This document shows positions 24,460 to 32,548 of a DNA stretch of 64,000 bases, piece after piece (positions within the stretch are counted from its first letter, which is position 1; every line of letters begins with the position of its first letter). The position numbers were made by a program, and so were the translations under genes. The notes under the pieces were generated by a model. The model did no database searches, was not told the DNA's origin, and saw only the letters and a list, made by a program, of their open reading frames with translations. Origin of the DNA: Microcoleus sp. CAWBG506 (GTDB taxonomy: Bacteria; Cyanobacteriota; Cyanobacteriia; Cyanobacteriales; Microcoleaceae); the NCBI GenBank assembly GCA_020883125.1, contig JAHREW010000005.1, positions 160,518 to 224,517 of the forward strand, in the 5' to 3' direction.

Positions 24460-26328
24460 ATGGCAATTAAAGACCAACCTCAACCCCCTCGTTTTCGCCA
24501 AATAAGCAATATCTTGTTATTGCTATCCAGTCTGTTTTTACTGGCTAACATCTTTTTGCCGAATTTGTTCGGACCCCAAATTCCCCAAGTACCTTACAGT
24601 TTGTTTGTTCATCAAGTGCAAGAACAAAATGTAGTCAGAGCTTCGGTAGGTCAAAATGAAATTCGCTACCAACTCAAAGGCGAAGGTGATAAACCAGGAC
24701 AAATTCTGTCTACTACGCCGATTTTTGACCTGGAATTGCCTAAACTTTTGGAAGACAAAGGTGTGGAATTTGCTGCAACTCCTCCTTCTAAAAATGGCTG
24801 GATCGGCAGTGTTTTGAGCTGGGTAGTTCCGCCGCTGATTTTTGTGGCGATTTTTCAATTTTTTATGAACCGGGGCGGTGGTGGTCCGCAGGGTGCACTC
24901 TCGATCGGTAAAAGCAAAGCTAAGGTCTACGTGGAAGGAGAATCGGCTAAAATTACTTTTGCTGATGTGGCTGGAGTAGAAGAGGCTAAAACTGAATTGG
25001 TCGAAGTGGTTGAGTTCCTGAAAACTCCTGAAAGATTTACGGCTATTGGCGCGCGCATTCCGAAGGGTGTGCTGTTAGTCGGACCTCCGGGAACTGGCAA
25101 AACTCTGTTAGCAAAAGCAGTGGCTGGTGAAGCTGGTGTACCATTTTTTAGCATCTCTGGTTCGGAGTTTGTGGAACTGTTTGTCGGTGTTGGTTCTGCA
25201 AGGGTTAGAGATTTATTCGAGCAGGCTAAGAAGCAGGCTCCTTGTATTATTTTCATTGATGAGTTGGATGCGATCGGCAAAGCGCGTAGCACTAATGCAG
25301 CTTTTGGTGGGAATGATGAACGGGAACAAACTCTCAATCAATTATTAACTGAAATGGATGGTTTTGCTGCGGGCAATACTACGGTAATTGTGCTGGCTGC
25401 TACTAACCGCCCGGAAAGTTTGGATGCTGCTTTGTTGCGCCCCGGCCGTTTCGATCGCCAAGTTTTGGTCGATCGCCCGGATTTATCTGGCCGCGAAGCA
25501 ATTTTGAATATTCACTCGCAAAAAGTGAAGTTGGGCCCGGATATTGATTTGAAGGCGATCGCCACTCGTACCCCTGGTTTTTCGGGCGCAGATTTGGCAA
25601 ATTTGGTCAATGAAGCTGCCTTGCTAGCGGCCCGCAACCAGCGACTAACTGTGGCGCAGGAAGACTTTTACGAGGCGTTTGAGCGCGTTGTAGCTGGCTT
25701 GGAAAAGAAAAGCCGGGTGCTCAATGACAAAGAGAAAAAGATTGTGGCTTATCACGAAGTCGGGCACGCGATGGTGGGCGCAGTGATGACTGGCGGCGGC
25801 GAAGTATCGAAAATCTCGATCGTCCCGCGCGGTATGGCTGCATTGGGTTACACGTTGCAGGTACCGACTGAAGATCGTTTCTTGTTGGATGAGTCGGAGT
25901 TGCGCGGTCAGATTGCTACACTATTGGGCGGGCGATCGGCTGAGGAAGTTGTGTTTGGTAGCATTACTACTGGCGCTTCCAACGATTTACAAAGGGCGAC
26001 TGATTTAGCGGAACGGATGGTGACAACTTACGGGATGAGTAAGGTGTTGGGGCCTCTTGCTTACGATCGCGGCCAACAAGCAATGTTCCTCAACGATGGT
26101 ATGGGAAATCCGCGCCGTGCGGTAAGTGCTCAGACTGCTGAGGCGATCGACCAAGAAGTCAAAGAAATTGTCGAAACTGCTCACCAGCACGCTTTGGATA
26201 TTCTCAAAGCCAATCGGGAATTGTTGGAAACAATCACGCAAAAGCTGTTAGAAACTGAAGTAGTCGAAGGCGACCAACTGCACAAATACCTGTCTGAAGT
26301 ACAACCTTTAGATAAGGCTGTGGCTTGA
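24460..26328 (+). CDS. ftsH: ATP-dependent zinc metalloprotease FtsH
   Basis: 622 residues, full length. Two membrane segments (about 17-35 and 117-136) with a ~80-residue loop between. AAA domain: Walker A GPPGTGKT (208-215), Walker B IIFIDELDAIG (263-273), second region of homology AATNRPESLDAALLRPGRFD. Protease domain: HEVGH zinc motif (432-436) and the later Asp in TGASNDLQRATDLAERMV. FtsH hexamers in thylakoid or plasma membrane degrade damaged membrane proteins, in cyanobacteria including photosystem II D1. Which of the several cyanobacterial FtsH paralogues this is cannot be decided here. Single gene with a hairpin-rich downstream end. Confidence 0.97.
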   Translation: MAIKDQPQPPRFRQISNILLLLSSLFLLANIFLPNLFGPQIPQVPYSLFVHQVQEQNVVRASVGQNEIRYQLKGEGDKPGQILSTTPIFDLELPKLLEDKGVEFAATPPSKNGWIGSVLSWVVPPLIFVAIFQFFMNRGGGGPQGALSIGKSKAKVYVEGESAKITFADVAGVEEAKTELVEVVEFLKTPERFTAIGARIPKGVLLVGPPGTGKTLLAKAVAGEAGVPFFSISGSEFVELFVGVGSARVRDLFEQAKKQAPCIIFIDELDAIGKARSTNAAFGGNDEREQTLNQLLTEMDGFAAGNTTVIVLAATNRPESLDAALLRPGRFDRQVLVDRPDLSGREAILNIHSQKVKLGPDIDLKAIATRTPGFSGADLANLVNEAALLAARNQRLTVAQEDFYEAFERVVAGLEKKSRVLNDKEKKIVAYHEVGHAMVGAVMTGGGEVSKISIVPRGMAALGYTLQVPTEDRFLLDESELRGQIATLLGGRSAEEVVFGSITTGASNDLQRATDLAERMVTTYGMSKVLGPLAYDRGQQAMFLNDGMGNPRRAVSAQTAEAIDQEVKEIVETAHQHALDILKANRELLETITQKLLETEVVEGDQLHKYLSEVQPLDKAVA

Positions 26329-26354
26329 GTTTAACAGGGTTTCTCTGGGGGTCC

Positions 26355-26580
26355 AGAAACCGGGTTTTTACGAGAATACTCGCTATAGGTGAGAGATTCA
26401 CAAAAAACCCGGTTTCTTTATTCGGAGTGGAATCCCAGAAACCGGGTTTTTACGAAAATACTCGCTATAGGTGAGAGATTCACAAAAAACCCGGTTTCTT
26501 TGTCGCAGTGGAATCCCAGAAACCGGGTTTTTACGAAAATACTCGCTATAGGTGAGAGATTCACAAAAAACCCGGTTTCT
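26355..26580. repeat. Three tandem hairpin units after ftsH
   Basis: Each 63-bp hairpin begins AGAAACCGGGTTTTT and ends AAAAACCCGGTTTCT, with the loop TACTCGCTATAGGTGAGAG between; copies at 26355-26417, 26437-26499 and 26518-26580, period 81-82 bp. Stems are perfect over 15 bp. They could serve as terminators for ftsH and, reversed, for the Uma2 gene at 26630, but the tandem copying suggests a repeat element. Nothing else is seen in 26329-26629. Confidence 0.85.
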
Positions 26581-26629
26581 TTATTCGGAGTGACTAAATC
26601 CTGTTTAATTAAACCGTTGCAGAGATAAT

Positions 26630-27352
26630 TCAGCTTAAAATGTCCTCTGGATTTATCCCCATTTCTCGCAGTTTTTCAGATAGGCGATCGGCTTTTTGCT
26701 GTGCTAACTCTTTCTCCTGTTTTTCTTGTTCGATTTGTTGCTGTGCTTGTTCCATTTGTTGCTGCGTTTGTTCCATTTGTCTTGACAACTCCACATAAGA
26801 CAAAAACTTCAGTCCATCAGGACGATAAATTTCCAAATCTCCCGATGCAGTTTCAAAACGGACTTGCAAACGCGGACTTAGCCAACCTTCCATTGATTCA
26901 ATATAGTTGAGTTGTCCGTCAGTTCGCCGCCAACCTATTAACTCATTATCCTCTGGATCGTAGACATAATATTCTTCGACTCCATAATTATCGTAAAACT
27001 TAAACAGCTTAAACATTGCTGTCATCCGGTTTCCCGGCGAGATGATTTCAAAGACAACTTGCGGCGCAATATTATTTTCCAGCCACTGTTTGTAGGAACC
27101 CCGATCGCCTTTTGGTCTACCAAAGACTACCATAGTATCAGGTGCTTGGCGAGTTTTGTTATCTCCTGCGACGGGATACCACAGCAAGTCACCTGCTACA
27201 AACACATTTTCGTTGTCTTTGAATAAAGCATCTATGCCACCTTGAATTTTTACAATTAATTGGAATTGTTTGGTATTGTCAGACATGGGTTTTCCGTCGC
27301 TGTCTGGGTAGATGATTTCTGGCAAGGTTTGAGTGGGAATTGTTGCGGTCAT
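26630..27352 (-). CDS. Uma2-family PD-(D/E)XK protein with C-terminal coiled coil
   Basis: 240 residues. The Uma2 (DUF820) fold is shown by QAPDTMVVFG, NNIAPQVVFEIISPGNR, where Asp and Glu of the PD-(D/E)XK site are the D of APD and the E of FEI, then KLFKFYDNYGVEEYYVYDPE. Residues about 190-228 are a Gln/Glu-rich coiled coil with heptads (MEQTQQQMEQAQQQIEQ). Hundreds of such proteins occur in filamentous cyanobacteria; their role is unknown and nuclease activity is mostly unproven. It stands alone, with hairpin repeats on both sides. Confidence 0.9.
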   Translation of the reverse strand: MTATIPTQTLPEIIYPDSDGKPMSDNTKQFQLIVKIQGGIDALFKDNENVFVAGDLLWYPVAGDNKTRQAPDTMVVFGRPKGDRGSYKQWLENNIAPQVVFEIISPGNRMTAMFKLFKFYDNYGVEEYYVYDPEDNELIGWRRTDGQLNYIESMEGWLSPRLQVRFETASGDLEIYRPDGLKFLSYVELSRQMEQTQQQMEQAQQQIEQEKQEKELAQQKADRLSEKLREMGINPEDILS

Positions 27353-27407
27353 GGGATGACTCCATTGCTAGCAGCATCAATTTATATTTTATATCTATCT
27401 CGCAATC

Positions 27408-27525
27408 ACCCGACGGGGGTTTAAACCCCCGTCTCATAGCTTAAGTCCTCTAAAGAGGACTCAAATTCTCTTCCAGTCCTCTTGAGAGGACTTAAGCTAT
27501 TAGCCAGGGACTTGAGTCCCTGGCG
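27408..27525. repeat. Cluster of nested hairpins
   Basis: Within ~120 bp: GACGGGGGTTTAAACCCCCGTC, AGTCCTCTAAAGAGGACT, GTCCTCTTGAGAGGAC and CCAGGGACTTGAGTCCCTGG. The second and third are themselves enclosed by a perfect 15-bp pair, TAGCTTAAGTCCTCT (27437-27451) with 27485-27499. The stems resemble end hairpins of cyanobacterial IS200-type elements, but no transposase is nearby. Confidence 0.75.
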
Positions 27526-27562
27526 GGATTTGGGGTAACATGAGAATGGTGCAATATCTCAG

Positions 27563-28939
27563 TTAGAACCCTTTGATATACTCCTTCAATACAGGTGAAA
27601 GAGTGTAAAGACTTCCTTCTTTTTCGATCGAGCAGCGCCGCGATAAAGATTGGAGCGCGTTGAGTAAATCTGATGATGATATTTGTCCTTTTTCTAGCAA
27701 TTTTGCTAGGTGGACTGGCTGGTTTTCTTTCGCCAACAATGACATAACTTGTTTTTCTACTTCGGAAGTGCGATCGTACTGCTGCTGTAAAACATCTTTC
27801 AAATCTTCCGGCAACAATATGGTATCATCTATTAATAACTCAGTCGCGTCGATTCCCAGCTCTTGAATCAGATTCGCCACGCTTTTTAACCATAGCGGGT
27901 TGCCTTCATAGCGGTGAATGAGTGCTTCACTGTTGTCGATTTCTTCTAATCCATAATCTCTCAGGATTTCCCGTCCGGCTGCGATGTCTAAACCTTTGAG
28001 TTGTAAGGTACGAATGGGAGTATTTGGGTTTTTAAATTGAGTCACTTCTCTGGGTTGTTCCCAACCGATTAACAGAAAGCAACTTTGATGGGATAATTTT
28101 TCTATCTGTTTGAATAGGGAGCGATATTCTTCGCATTCTGGTTTATACTTTCCTGCCGAGTCGCCACTACAGAAAAGGTTGTGAACGTCATCTAAGACTA
28201 CTAAACAGCGATATTTTTGTAAATACTTAATCAGCGGTAAGCGTTTCGGGTTTGTTGGGGATAAATCTTGTTTTTCTGAGTGGGAAAAAAACTGTATTAG
28301 TTTATGTTGAAATTCATCTAGGGTGTGCGATGCGTCTATGCTGCACCAAATAACGTACTCAAACTCGTCTTTAATTTGTTGTACGAGTTTTACTGCTAGG
28401 GTTGTTTTGCCGATGCCGAGTCGGCCGGTGAGGGCTAGGAGGCGGCTGTTTTGTTGTAGAATCCATGTTGTGAGGGTTTGGAGTTCGGAAGTGCGATCGT
28501 AAAAATCACCCAACTCCGGCATCTCGCTTAAATCTTGATGTGAGGTTTGAGGTTGTTTTGTGTTAGATGTTTCCTGATTTGGTGGGTGTGAGTTTGGGAT
28601 ATCAGGTGAGTGTAAAGTTTCTCCACAGATGTTAAAACTACCAATTTGGTTGTGATGCTGTTCCCAATGTGAAACTATCGAGACTTGGAACCTCTCCATT
28701 GATGCTCGAAAATTAGTTTTACTAACATCTTCCCCCAACTCTTCTGAAAGTATCTGCCATAATTGCGAACCAACTTGCCTAACATAACTCTCGTTACAGT
28801 GAATCTCCTCGGCAATTTTGGTATATTTCTCACCTTGCATAGTTCCTCGCAGAATCGCCTCTTGTAAGTTATCGAGGTGCTGACCAGTTTTGGCAAAGAC
28901 CATCTCGTCAGCCATTTTTAACACTTCCTTAAGATTCAT
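27563..28939 (-). CDS. NB-ARC STAND ATPase with N-terminal vMAP-type HTH domain
   Basis: 458 residues. Residues about 1-85 match the vWA-MoxR-associated-protein N-terminal helix-turn-helix (AILRGTMQGEKYTKIAEEIH, then SYVRQVGSQLWQILSEELGE). A low-complexity linker follows, then NB-ARC: DFYDRTSELQTLTTWIL, Walker A GRLGIGKTTLA near 172-182, Walker B CLVVLDDVHNLF near 243-254, and GNPLWLKSVANLI. The C-terminus is a winged helix ending SPVLKEYIKGF, with no WD40 or TPR sensor. Such ~450-residue proteins are frequent in cyanobacteria and may act as regulators or immune-like switches with partners elsewhere; target unknown. The gene is alone; the start at 28939 gives the usual N-terminus. Confidence 0.9.
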   Translation of the reverse strand: MNLKEVLKMADEMVFAKTGQHLDNLQEAILRGTMQGEKYTKIAEEIHCNESYVRQVGSQLWQILSEELGEDVSKTNFRASMERFQVSIVSHWEQHHNQIGSFNICGETLHSPDIPNSHPPNQETSNTKQPQTSHQDLSEMPELGDFYDRTSELQTLTTWILQQNSRLLALTGRLGIGKTTLAVKLVQQIKDEFEYVIWCSIDASHTLDEFQHKLIQFFSHSEKQDLSPTNPKRLPLIKYLQKYRCLVVLDDVHNLFCSGDSAGKYKPECEEYRSLFKQIEKLSHQSCFLLIGWEQPREVTQFKNPNTPIRTLQLKGLDIAAGREILRDYGLEEIDNSEALIHRYEGNPLWLKSVANLIQELGIDATELLIDDTILLPEDLKDVLQQQYDRTSEVEKQVMSLLAKENQPVHLAKLLEKGQISSSDLLNALQSLSRRCSIEKEGSLYTLSPVLKEYIKGF

Positions 28940-29261
28940 GCAGCATCGTGGATGTTGGGATTTTTCGTATTATACCTAACATTTTCCAACATTTTCTGGC
29001 ATTTGCCAACATTTTTCATAAAGGTGAGCTGGAGTAGCATACAAAATTGCTAACTAAATTGTGCTTTTTTAGGCTAGACAAAATTTTAATTTACCAGGAA
29101 AATAGGAGATGTATTCAGCCTAAATTCCTAGGCTAAATTGTTGCGTTTTCTACACTTTAACAGTGTTGAGGACTACAAATGTACTCCTTCAGATTAGCTA
29201 GTAAGAGTAAATCATGGAAAGATTAGCTAAAATAATTAGCGATAGAAACTGGAATAGGCGA

Positions 29262-29807
29262 ATGAAAACAACTTCTCAAGGAAATAGACCATCACGGTTT
29301 TTTACCTTTTCAATGTGTTCATTTGCGATCGCTGTATTGATGGTGGCTACCTCGGCTATCTCTGCGTCCTCAAGAGAGCCTCGAATGATTGATGGCTCTC
29401 AAGAAGGGACTTGTCGAAGTGGACGAATAAAAGAGCGTACCATTTGTTTTTTTCCGTCCGTTACATGGACATACGGTAATGCTCTAGCTATTGAATATAA
29501 AGGTGGAAGTGGGGCTGATGTTTACTGGTACACTGCGGTAGAAATTCAAGGGGCATCTATTTCTGGAAAGGTAACTGGTGGAATAGAGGTAGGGGTTGTA
29601 AACGCTGGTGCAGAAGTGAACTTCGCAGATAATGGAAAGCGATTACGCACGCTCTCACAAAAATGTATTATTGGAGGATCGCAACATAATCAGCAGCCCT
29701 ATTGTCAAAATCCTTTTCGTGGATCTCCTGTTGTTATTCAAGTAGTTCCTCACAACACGAATTGGCAAACAGATTTTGTGGTGCATAGAGACCCCGAAAT
29801 ACGTTAA
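29262..29807 (+). CDS. Hypothetical exported protein
   Basis: 181 residues from ATG 29262 (an upstream ATG at 29214 adds 16 polar residues). Signal peptide: basic start, hydrophobic FTFSMCSFAIAVLMVATSAIS, cleavage near ASA-S. The mature part has four or more Cys (TCRSGR, RTICFF, QKCIIGG, PYCQNPF), suggesting disulphides, and Gly-rich strands (AIEYKGGSGADVYWYT, ISGKVTGGIEVGVVNAGAEV). No family recognised. Two AGGTTGGGTT hairpins lie directly downstream. Confidence 0.7.
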   Translation: MKTTSQGNRPSRFFTFSMCSFAIAVLMVATSAISASSREPRMIDGSQEGTCRSGRIKERTICFFPSVTWTYGNALAIEYKGGSGADVYWYTAVEIQGASISGKVTGGIEVGVVNAGAEVNFADNGKRLRTLSQKCIIGGSQHNQQPYCQNPFRGSPVVIQVVPHNTNWQTDFVVHRDPEIR

Positions 29808-29833
29808 CGCAAGTCGTAGTGCTCTGGTGATGG

Positions 29834-29957
29834 AGGTTGGGTTGTGTCCTTTAACCCAACCTTCATCGGCGTTTAGTGTGACTTTGGTGTTTAGCGATCG
29901 CCCATCACGCATCAAGCCCTTACTTGTAGGTTGGGTTTCCTTTCATCAACCCAACCT
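29834..29957. repeat. Two AGGTTGGGTT hairpins
   Basis: Perfect 10-bp stems AGGTTGGGTT/AACCCAACCT at 29834-29862 and 29928-29957. The first follows the stop at 29807 by 26 bp and could stop transcription, although no T-run follows. The rest of 29808-30154 holds HIP1 sites and one copy of a CCCTTTCTTGTTTC...AAAATGAAAGAGCGAG block that also occurs near 31525 and 31590; no gene is seen. Confidence 0.6.
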
Positions 29958-30154
29958 CTTTTTCTACTTACAATCTTATCCATTTCCACCATTCTCATGC
30001 GATGCTTGCACGGATAGTGCGATCGCCCTTCACGCATCAAGAGCGATCGCCCTTTCTTGTTTCTGACGAGCGATCGCCTAAAATGAAAGAGCGAGATCCC
30101 TCACAGCAAATATCAAACAGTGCAATAATTCTACTCATTTTCCGATCGCAGCCA

Positions 30155-30487
30155 CTACCCCACGGCCAACTCTGTAAACTTCCGCATATAGGGCGATCGA
30201 TATCCCAGAACTATATCCGACTTAGGTACTCCCGATTCAATTAGCTCGTTAGCTATTCCCACCTCAGTTCCATCCCGTTGAATCCAAATCTTACCGTCTT
30301 TAATCTCAATGTGAATCACACATCCATAAACTCGTCCTTCCCCGCGCCAGCCCACATGAAACATCAAGTAGCGATCGCGATCGCGATCGAAAGCAATTTG
30401 AGTCTCCACTTCTGGATCTTCATAATCGCAGGTAGAGTGTTTTTCAATAATCGATTTGATCAGTTCTCTATATTTTTCTATCTCCAT
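30155..30487 (-). CDS. xisI: XisI-family protein
   Basis: 110 residues, full length. Typical XisI sequence: KYRELIKSIIEKHSTCDYED, then DRYLMFHVGWRGEGRVYGC, IHIEIKDGKIWIQRDGTEVG and VPKSDIVLGYRSPYMRKFTE. In heterocystous Anabaena, XisH and XisI are needed for excision of the fdxN element by XisF; in non-heterocystous strains these pairs are widespread without the element and may be toxin-antitoxin-like or nuclease modules. It overlaps xisH by 10 bp. No xisF recombinase is seen in the window. Confidence 0.93.
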   Translation of the reverse strand: MEIEKYRELIKSIIEKHSTCDYEDPEVETQIAFDRDRDRYLMFHVGWRGEGRVYGCVIHIEIKDGKIWIQRDGTEVGIANELIESGVPKSDIVLGYRSPYMRKFTELAVG

Positions 30488-30894
30488 GATACAATTTCCT
30501 CTTTTACAGGATTAAATACAAGCAAGTTTAATTGCATCCGCGTCACTGACATTTGAGCTAAACGTCGAGTAAAAAACTCCTCATAAATATCTTTCGGAAC
30601 TGCTAAGTAAAGGACTCGATCGGGCTGTTGATCTTCTAGGACCACTTTATAGTTCCAAGCTTGACCAATAGCTTCGTGAAACTCATTAATCACTGAAAGA
30701 CCTAAAAAACATTTAATTTCTACTGCTATTTTTTGTCCATACCTATCTGCTCCTAATAAATTATTTTCCGCACCTAAATCCACATATAACTTATCCTCAT
30801 CTACTTTGAGATACAGAGGATCGTGAGTAATTATCCACCCTTCCTTTTCCAAAGCTGAACGTACAACAGCATGAAAGATATCTTTGGCAGGCAT
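30478..30894 (-). CDS. xisH: XisH-family protein (PD-(D/E)XK-like)
   Basis: 138 residues from ATG 30894, where the family start MPAKDIFHAVVRSALEKEGW lies; an in-frame start at 30948 only adds 18 unrelated residues. Conserved blocks: DPLYLKVDEDKLYVDLGAEN, KIAVEIKCFLGLSVINEFHE, VLYLAVPKDIYEEFF. The D of YVDLGA and the E-x-K of VEIK are the likely metal-site residues of a PD-(D/E)XK fold. It is followed by xisI with a 10-bp overlap, so the two are translated together. Confidence 0.92.
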   Translation of the reverse strand: MPAKDIFHAVVRSALEKEGWIITHDPLYLKVDEDKLYVDLGAENNLLGADRYGQKIAVEIKCFLGLSVINEFHEAIGQAWNYKVVLEDQQPDRVLYLAVPKDIYEEFFTRRLAQMSVTRMQLNLLVFNPVKEEIVSWR

Positions 30895-31081
30895 AGATTT
30901 TCCTGAACTATACTGTTTATCATAGGCGATCGAGTCATGCCAGCACAACCCCTTCAGATTTTTTCCGATCGGAGCGATCGCCCATCGCGCATCAAGACCG
31001 ATCGCCTACAAAAATATAAAATATCCTATCTCGCTGAGGGTCATTATACCCGAAAGTTGTATGGGTTAATTACGCTATTGC

Positions 31082-31228
31082 CTAACTGAGTGTTTGTAGT
31101 GCCGAATTTCCTGTGAGGTTCTTATCAACTGTGGCTAATATTAAGCCATAGTAAATAGCTGTGGCACTAATGAATCGGTCTGCGGGGTCTTGATGAGGTA
31201 GTACAATTTCGCGACTCAAAATCGCAAT
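31082..31228 (-). pseudogene. C-terminal remnant of a PIN-domain (VapC-like) toxin
   Basis: A minus-strand frame ending at the TAG 31084-31082 reads ILSREIVLPHQDPADRFISA and then TVDKNLTGN, the last third of a PIN toxin including the DPADR segment with conserved Asp. No start or first half is present; the frame begins inside the end of the antitoxin gene at 31216. A deletion seems to have joined a truncated antitoxin to this tail. Confidence 0.7.
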
Positions 31229-31428
31229 GGAGCAATTAAATCTCCTAATATTTCACCGCTTCCTTTCATTGCGCCAAAGCTGGGACGTAGAGTTTGGGTG
31301 GTCGCAGGATAAATAATTACTAATGCTTTTCCTTCATGGATGACGGTTAGAGGGGTTTTGGTACGTTCGACCTCTATCAATAGAGTCGGTCGGGTTTGGG
31401 GTAATTCAGTCGTGGTAATTTGTGCCAT
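31216..31428 (-). CDS. Phd/YefM-type antitoxin, C-terminus probably truncated
   Basis: 70 residues from ATG 31428 (an upstream ATG at 31443 adds five). The segment VERTKTPLTVIHEGKALVII fits the DNA-binding half of Phd/YefM-like antitoxins, followed by PSFGAMKGSGEILGDLIAP, which in related cyanobacterial antitoxins is followed by a C-terminal toxin-binding tail. Here it ends LRF and stops, and the neighbouring PIN toxin lacks its first two thirds, so the pair is broken. Confidence 0.65.
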   Translation of the reverse strand: MAQITTTELPQTRPTLLIEVERTKTPLTVIHEGKALVIIYPATTQTLRPSFGAMKGSGEILGDLIAPLRF

Positions 31429-31474
31429 TTGTTGACCGCTCACAATCTTATTCTATTTCCACTATTCTAATGCG

Positions 31475-31665
31475 ATGATTGCACGGATAGTGCGATCGCC
31501 CGATCGCGCATCAAGATCGATCGCCCTTTCTTGTTTCCGATGACCGCCTAAAATGAAAGAGCGAGCGCCCTGACTATTTTTTCAACCTGGATCGATCGCC
31601 CTTTCTTGTTTCCGATGACCGCCTAAAATGAAAGAGCGAGCGCTCTTCACGCATCAAGAGCGATC
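31475..31665. repeat. Repeated block with HIP1 and AAAATGAAAGAGCGAG
   Basis: The ~55-bp block GATCGCCCTTTCTTGTTTCC ... CCTAAAATGAAAGAGCGAGC occurs twice here (about 31517-31573 and 31597-31645), and a third copy lies at ~30045-30097 before the other xisI gene. The copies therefore flank xis loci and may have mediated their duplication. Confidence 0.65.
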
Positions 31666-31697
31666 GATGTCTGCAACCAAAAGCATCTATGTTAGTT

Positions 31698-32033
31698 TTA
31701 ACTCACTGCAAAGTCTGTGAACTGACGCATATAAGGTGGATGAAACCCAACCACAATGTCCGACTTCGGCACACCTATATTAACCAGCTCTTGTCCTAAA
31801 TCAATTTCTGTTCCATTCTGCTGAATCCAGATTTTGCCATCCTTAATATCGAGATGTATAGGACAACCGTAAACTCGATGTTTGTTATCCCAACCCACTC
31901 TAACAACTTGATAATGATTGTGTTCTGTATCAAAAACAACTTGCACCTCCACTTCTCCATAAGAAGACTTATATGCAGCATATTTTGTGAGAACTTGTTT
32001 GATACAATCCCGATACTTTTCTATTTTTTCCAT
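31698..32033 (-). CDS. xisI: XisI-family protein, second copy
   Basis: 111 residues, intact. Compared with the 30155 copy it keeps KYRDCIKQVLTKYA, VVRVGWDNKHRVYGC, IHLDIKDGKIWIQQNGTEID and VPKSDIVVGFHPPYMRQFTD but differs at many positions, so it is an old paralogue rather than a recent duplicate. Its partner xisH upstream is internally deleted (32021-32161), so this XisI has no matching partner at this locus; it could interact with XisH from 30478-30894. Confidence 0.92.
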   Translation of the reverse strand: MEKIEKYRDCIKQVLTKYAAYKSSYGEVEVQVVFDTEHNHYQVVRVGWDNKHRVYGCPIHLDIKDGKIWIQQNGTEIDLGQELVNIGVPKSDIVVGFHPPYMRQFTDFAVS

Positions 32034-32161
32034 AAAGCTATCACCTCTTCTTCTACGTCATATCCACCCACACTGATAGAAAGTGGGTCATCTGTAATCT
32101 GCCAACCATCCTTTTGTAAGGCAATCTTCACGACATCATGAAATTTATCCTTTGCTGACAT
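32021..32161 (-). pseudogene. Internally deleted xisH
   Basis: A 46-codon frame from ATG 32161 to TAG 32021. It starts with a perfect XisH N-terminus (MSAKDKFHDVVKIALQKDGW, then QITDDPLSISVGG) and jumps directly to a XisH-like C-terminus (YDVEEEVIALWKK). The ~90 residues between, with the YIDLGAE and VEIK nuclease residues, are missing, so the frame survived a deletion of ~270 bp. It still overlaps xisI by 13 bp, so it may be translated as a leader for XisI. Confidence 0.8.
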
Positions 32162-32247
32162 AAAGCCCCGATCGCAAACAACTATTTCTCATTGTTCTAA
32201 GCTTGGTAAGTCTACAATTATCAGTATAACAAATCACTGTCGTCAAG

Positions 32248-32454
32248 ATGCCATAATCTCTCAAACAACAGATATTGCATAATGCAAAATATCTACTTGA
32301 GAAACACGTCAAAACTGAATCATCTCCAGAACAACTTGAACAACCTCATGGTTATGGTACTTGGGCCTGTCAGATCGTTATGTCTGATGATTTCGATCAA
32401 CCGCTGGAAGGTTTAAAGGAATATATGCGATCGGTCCGTTTTCTGGTAGCATAG
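32248..32454 (+). pseudogene. Remnant of a DUF2281-type antitoxin
   Basis: A plus-strand frame reads (after ATG CCA TAA at 32248) SLKQQILHNAKYLLEKHVKT and ends QIVMSDDFDQPLEGLKEYM then an off-family tail to TAG 32454. The DDFDxPLExxKEYM ending is the hallmark of these small cyanobacterial antitoxins. The in-frame TAA at codon 3 and odd tail suggest decay. No toxin gene follows. Confidence 0.45.
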
Positions 32455-32548
32455 ATAAAAAGATATCTTGATGGCTGAGTATGGTTATCACCGATTAATT
32501 TTCAGCTAGGGCTATTAACCTTTGTATAATTTAAAACATAGTAAACTC

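Noticed and set aside
30155-32161. An fdxN-type excision element
   Set aside because: xisH/xisI-type genes are present, but no xisF recombinase, nif gene or paired attachment repeats were seen.
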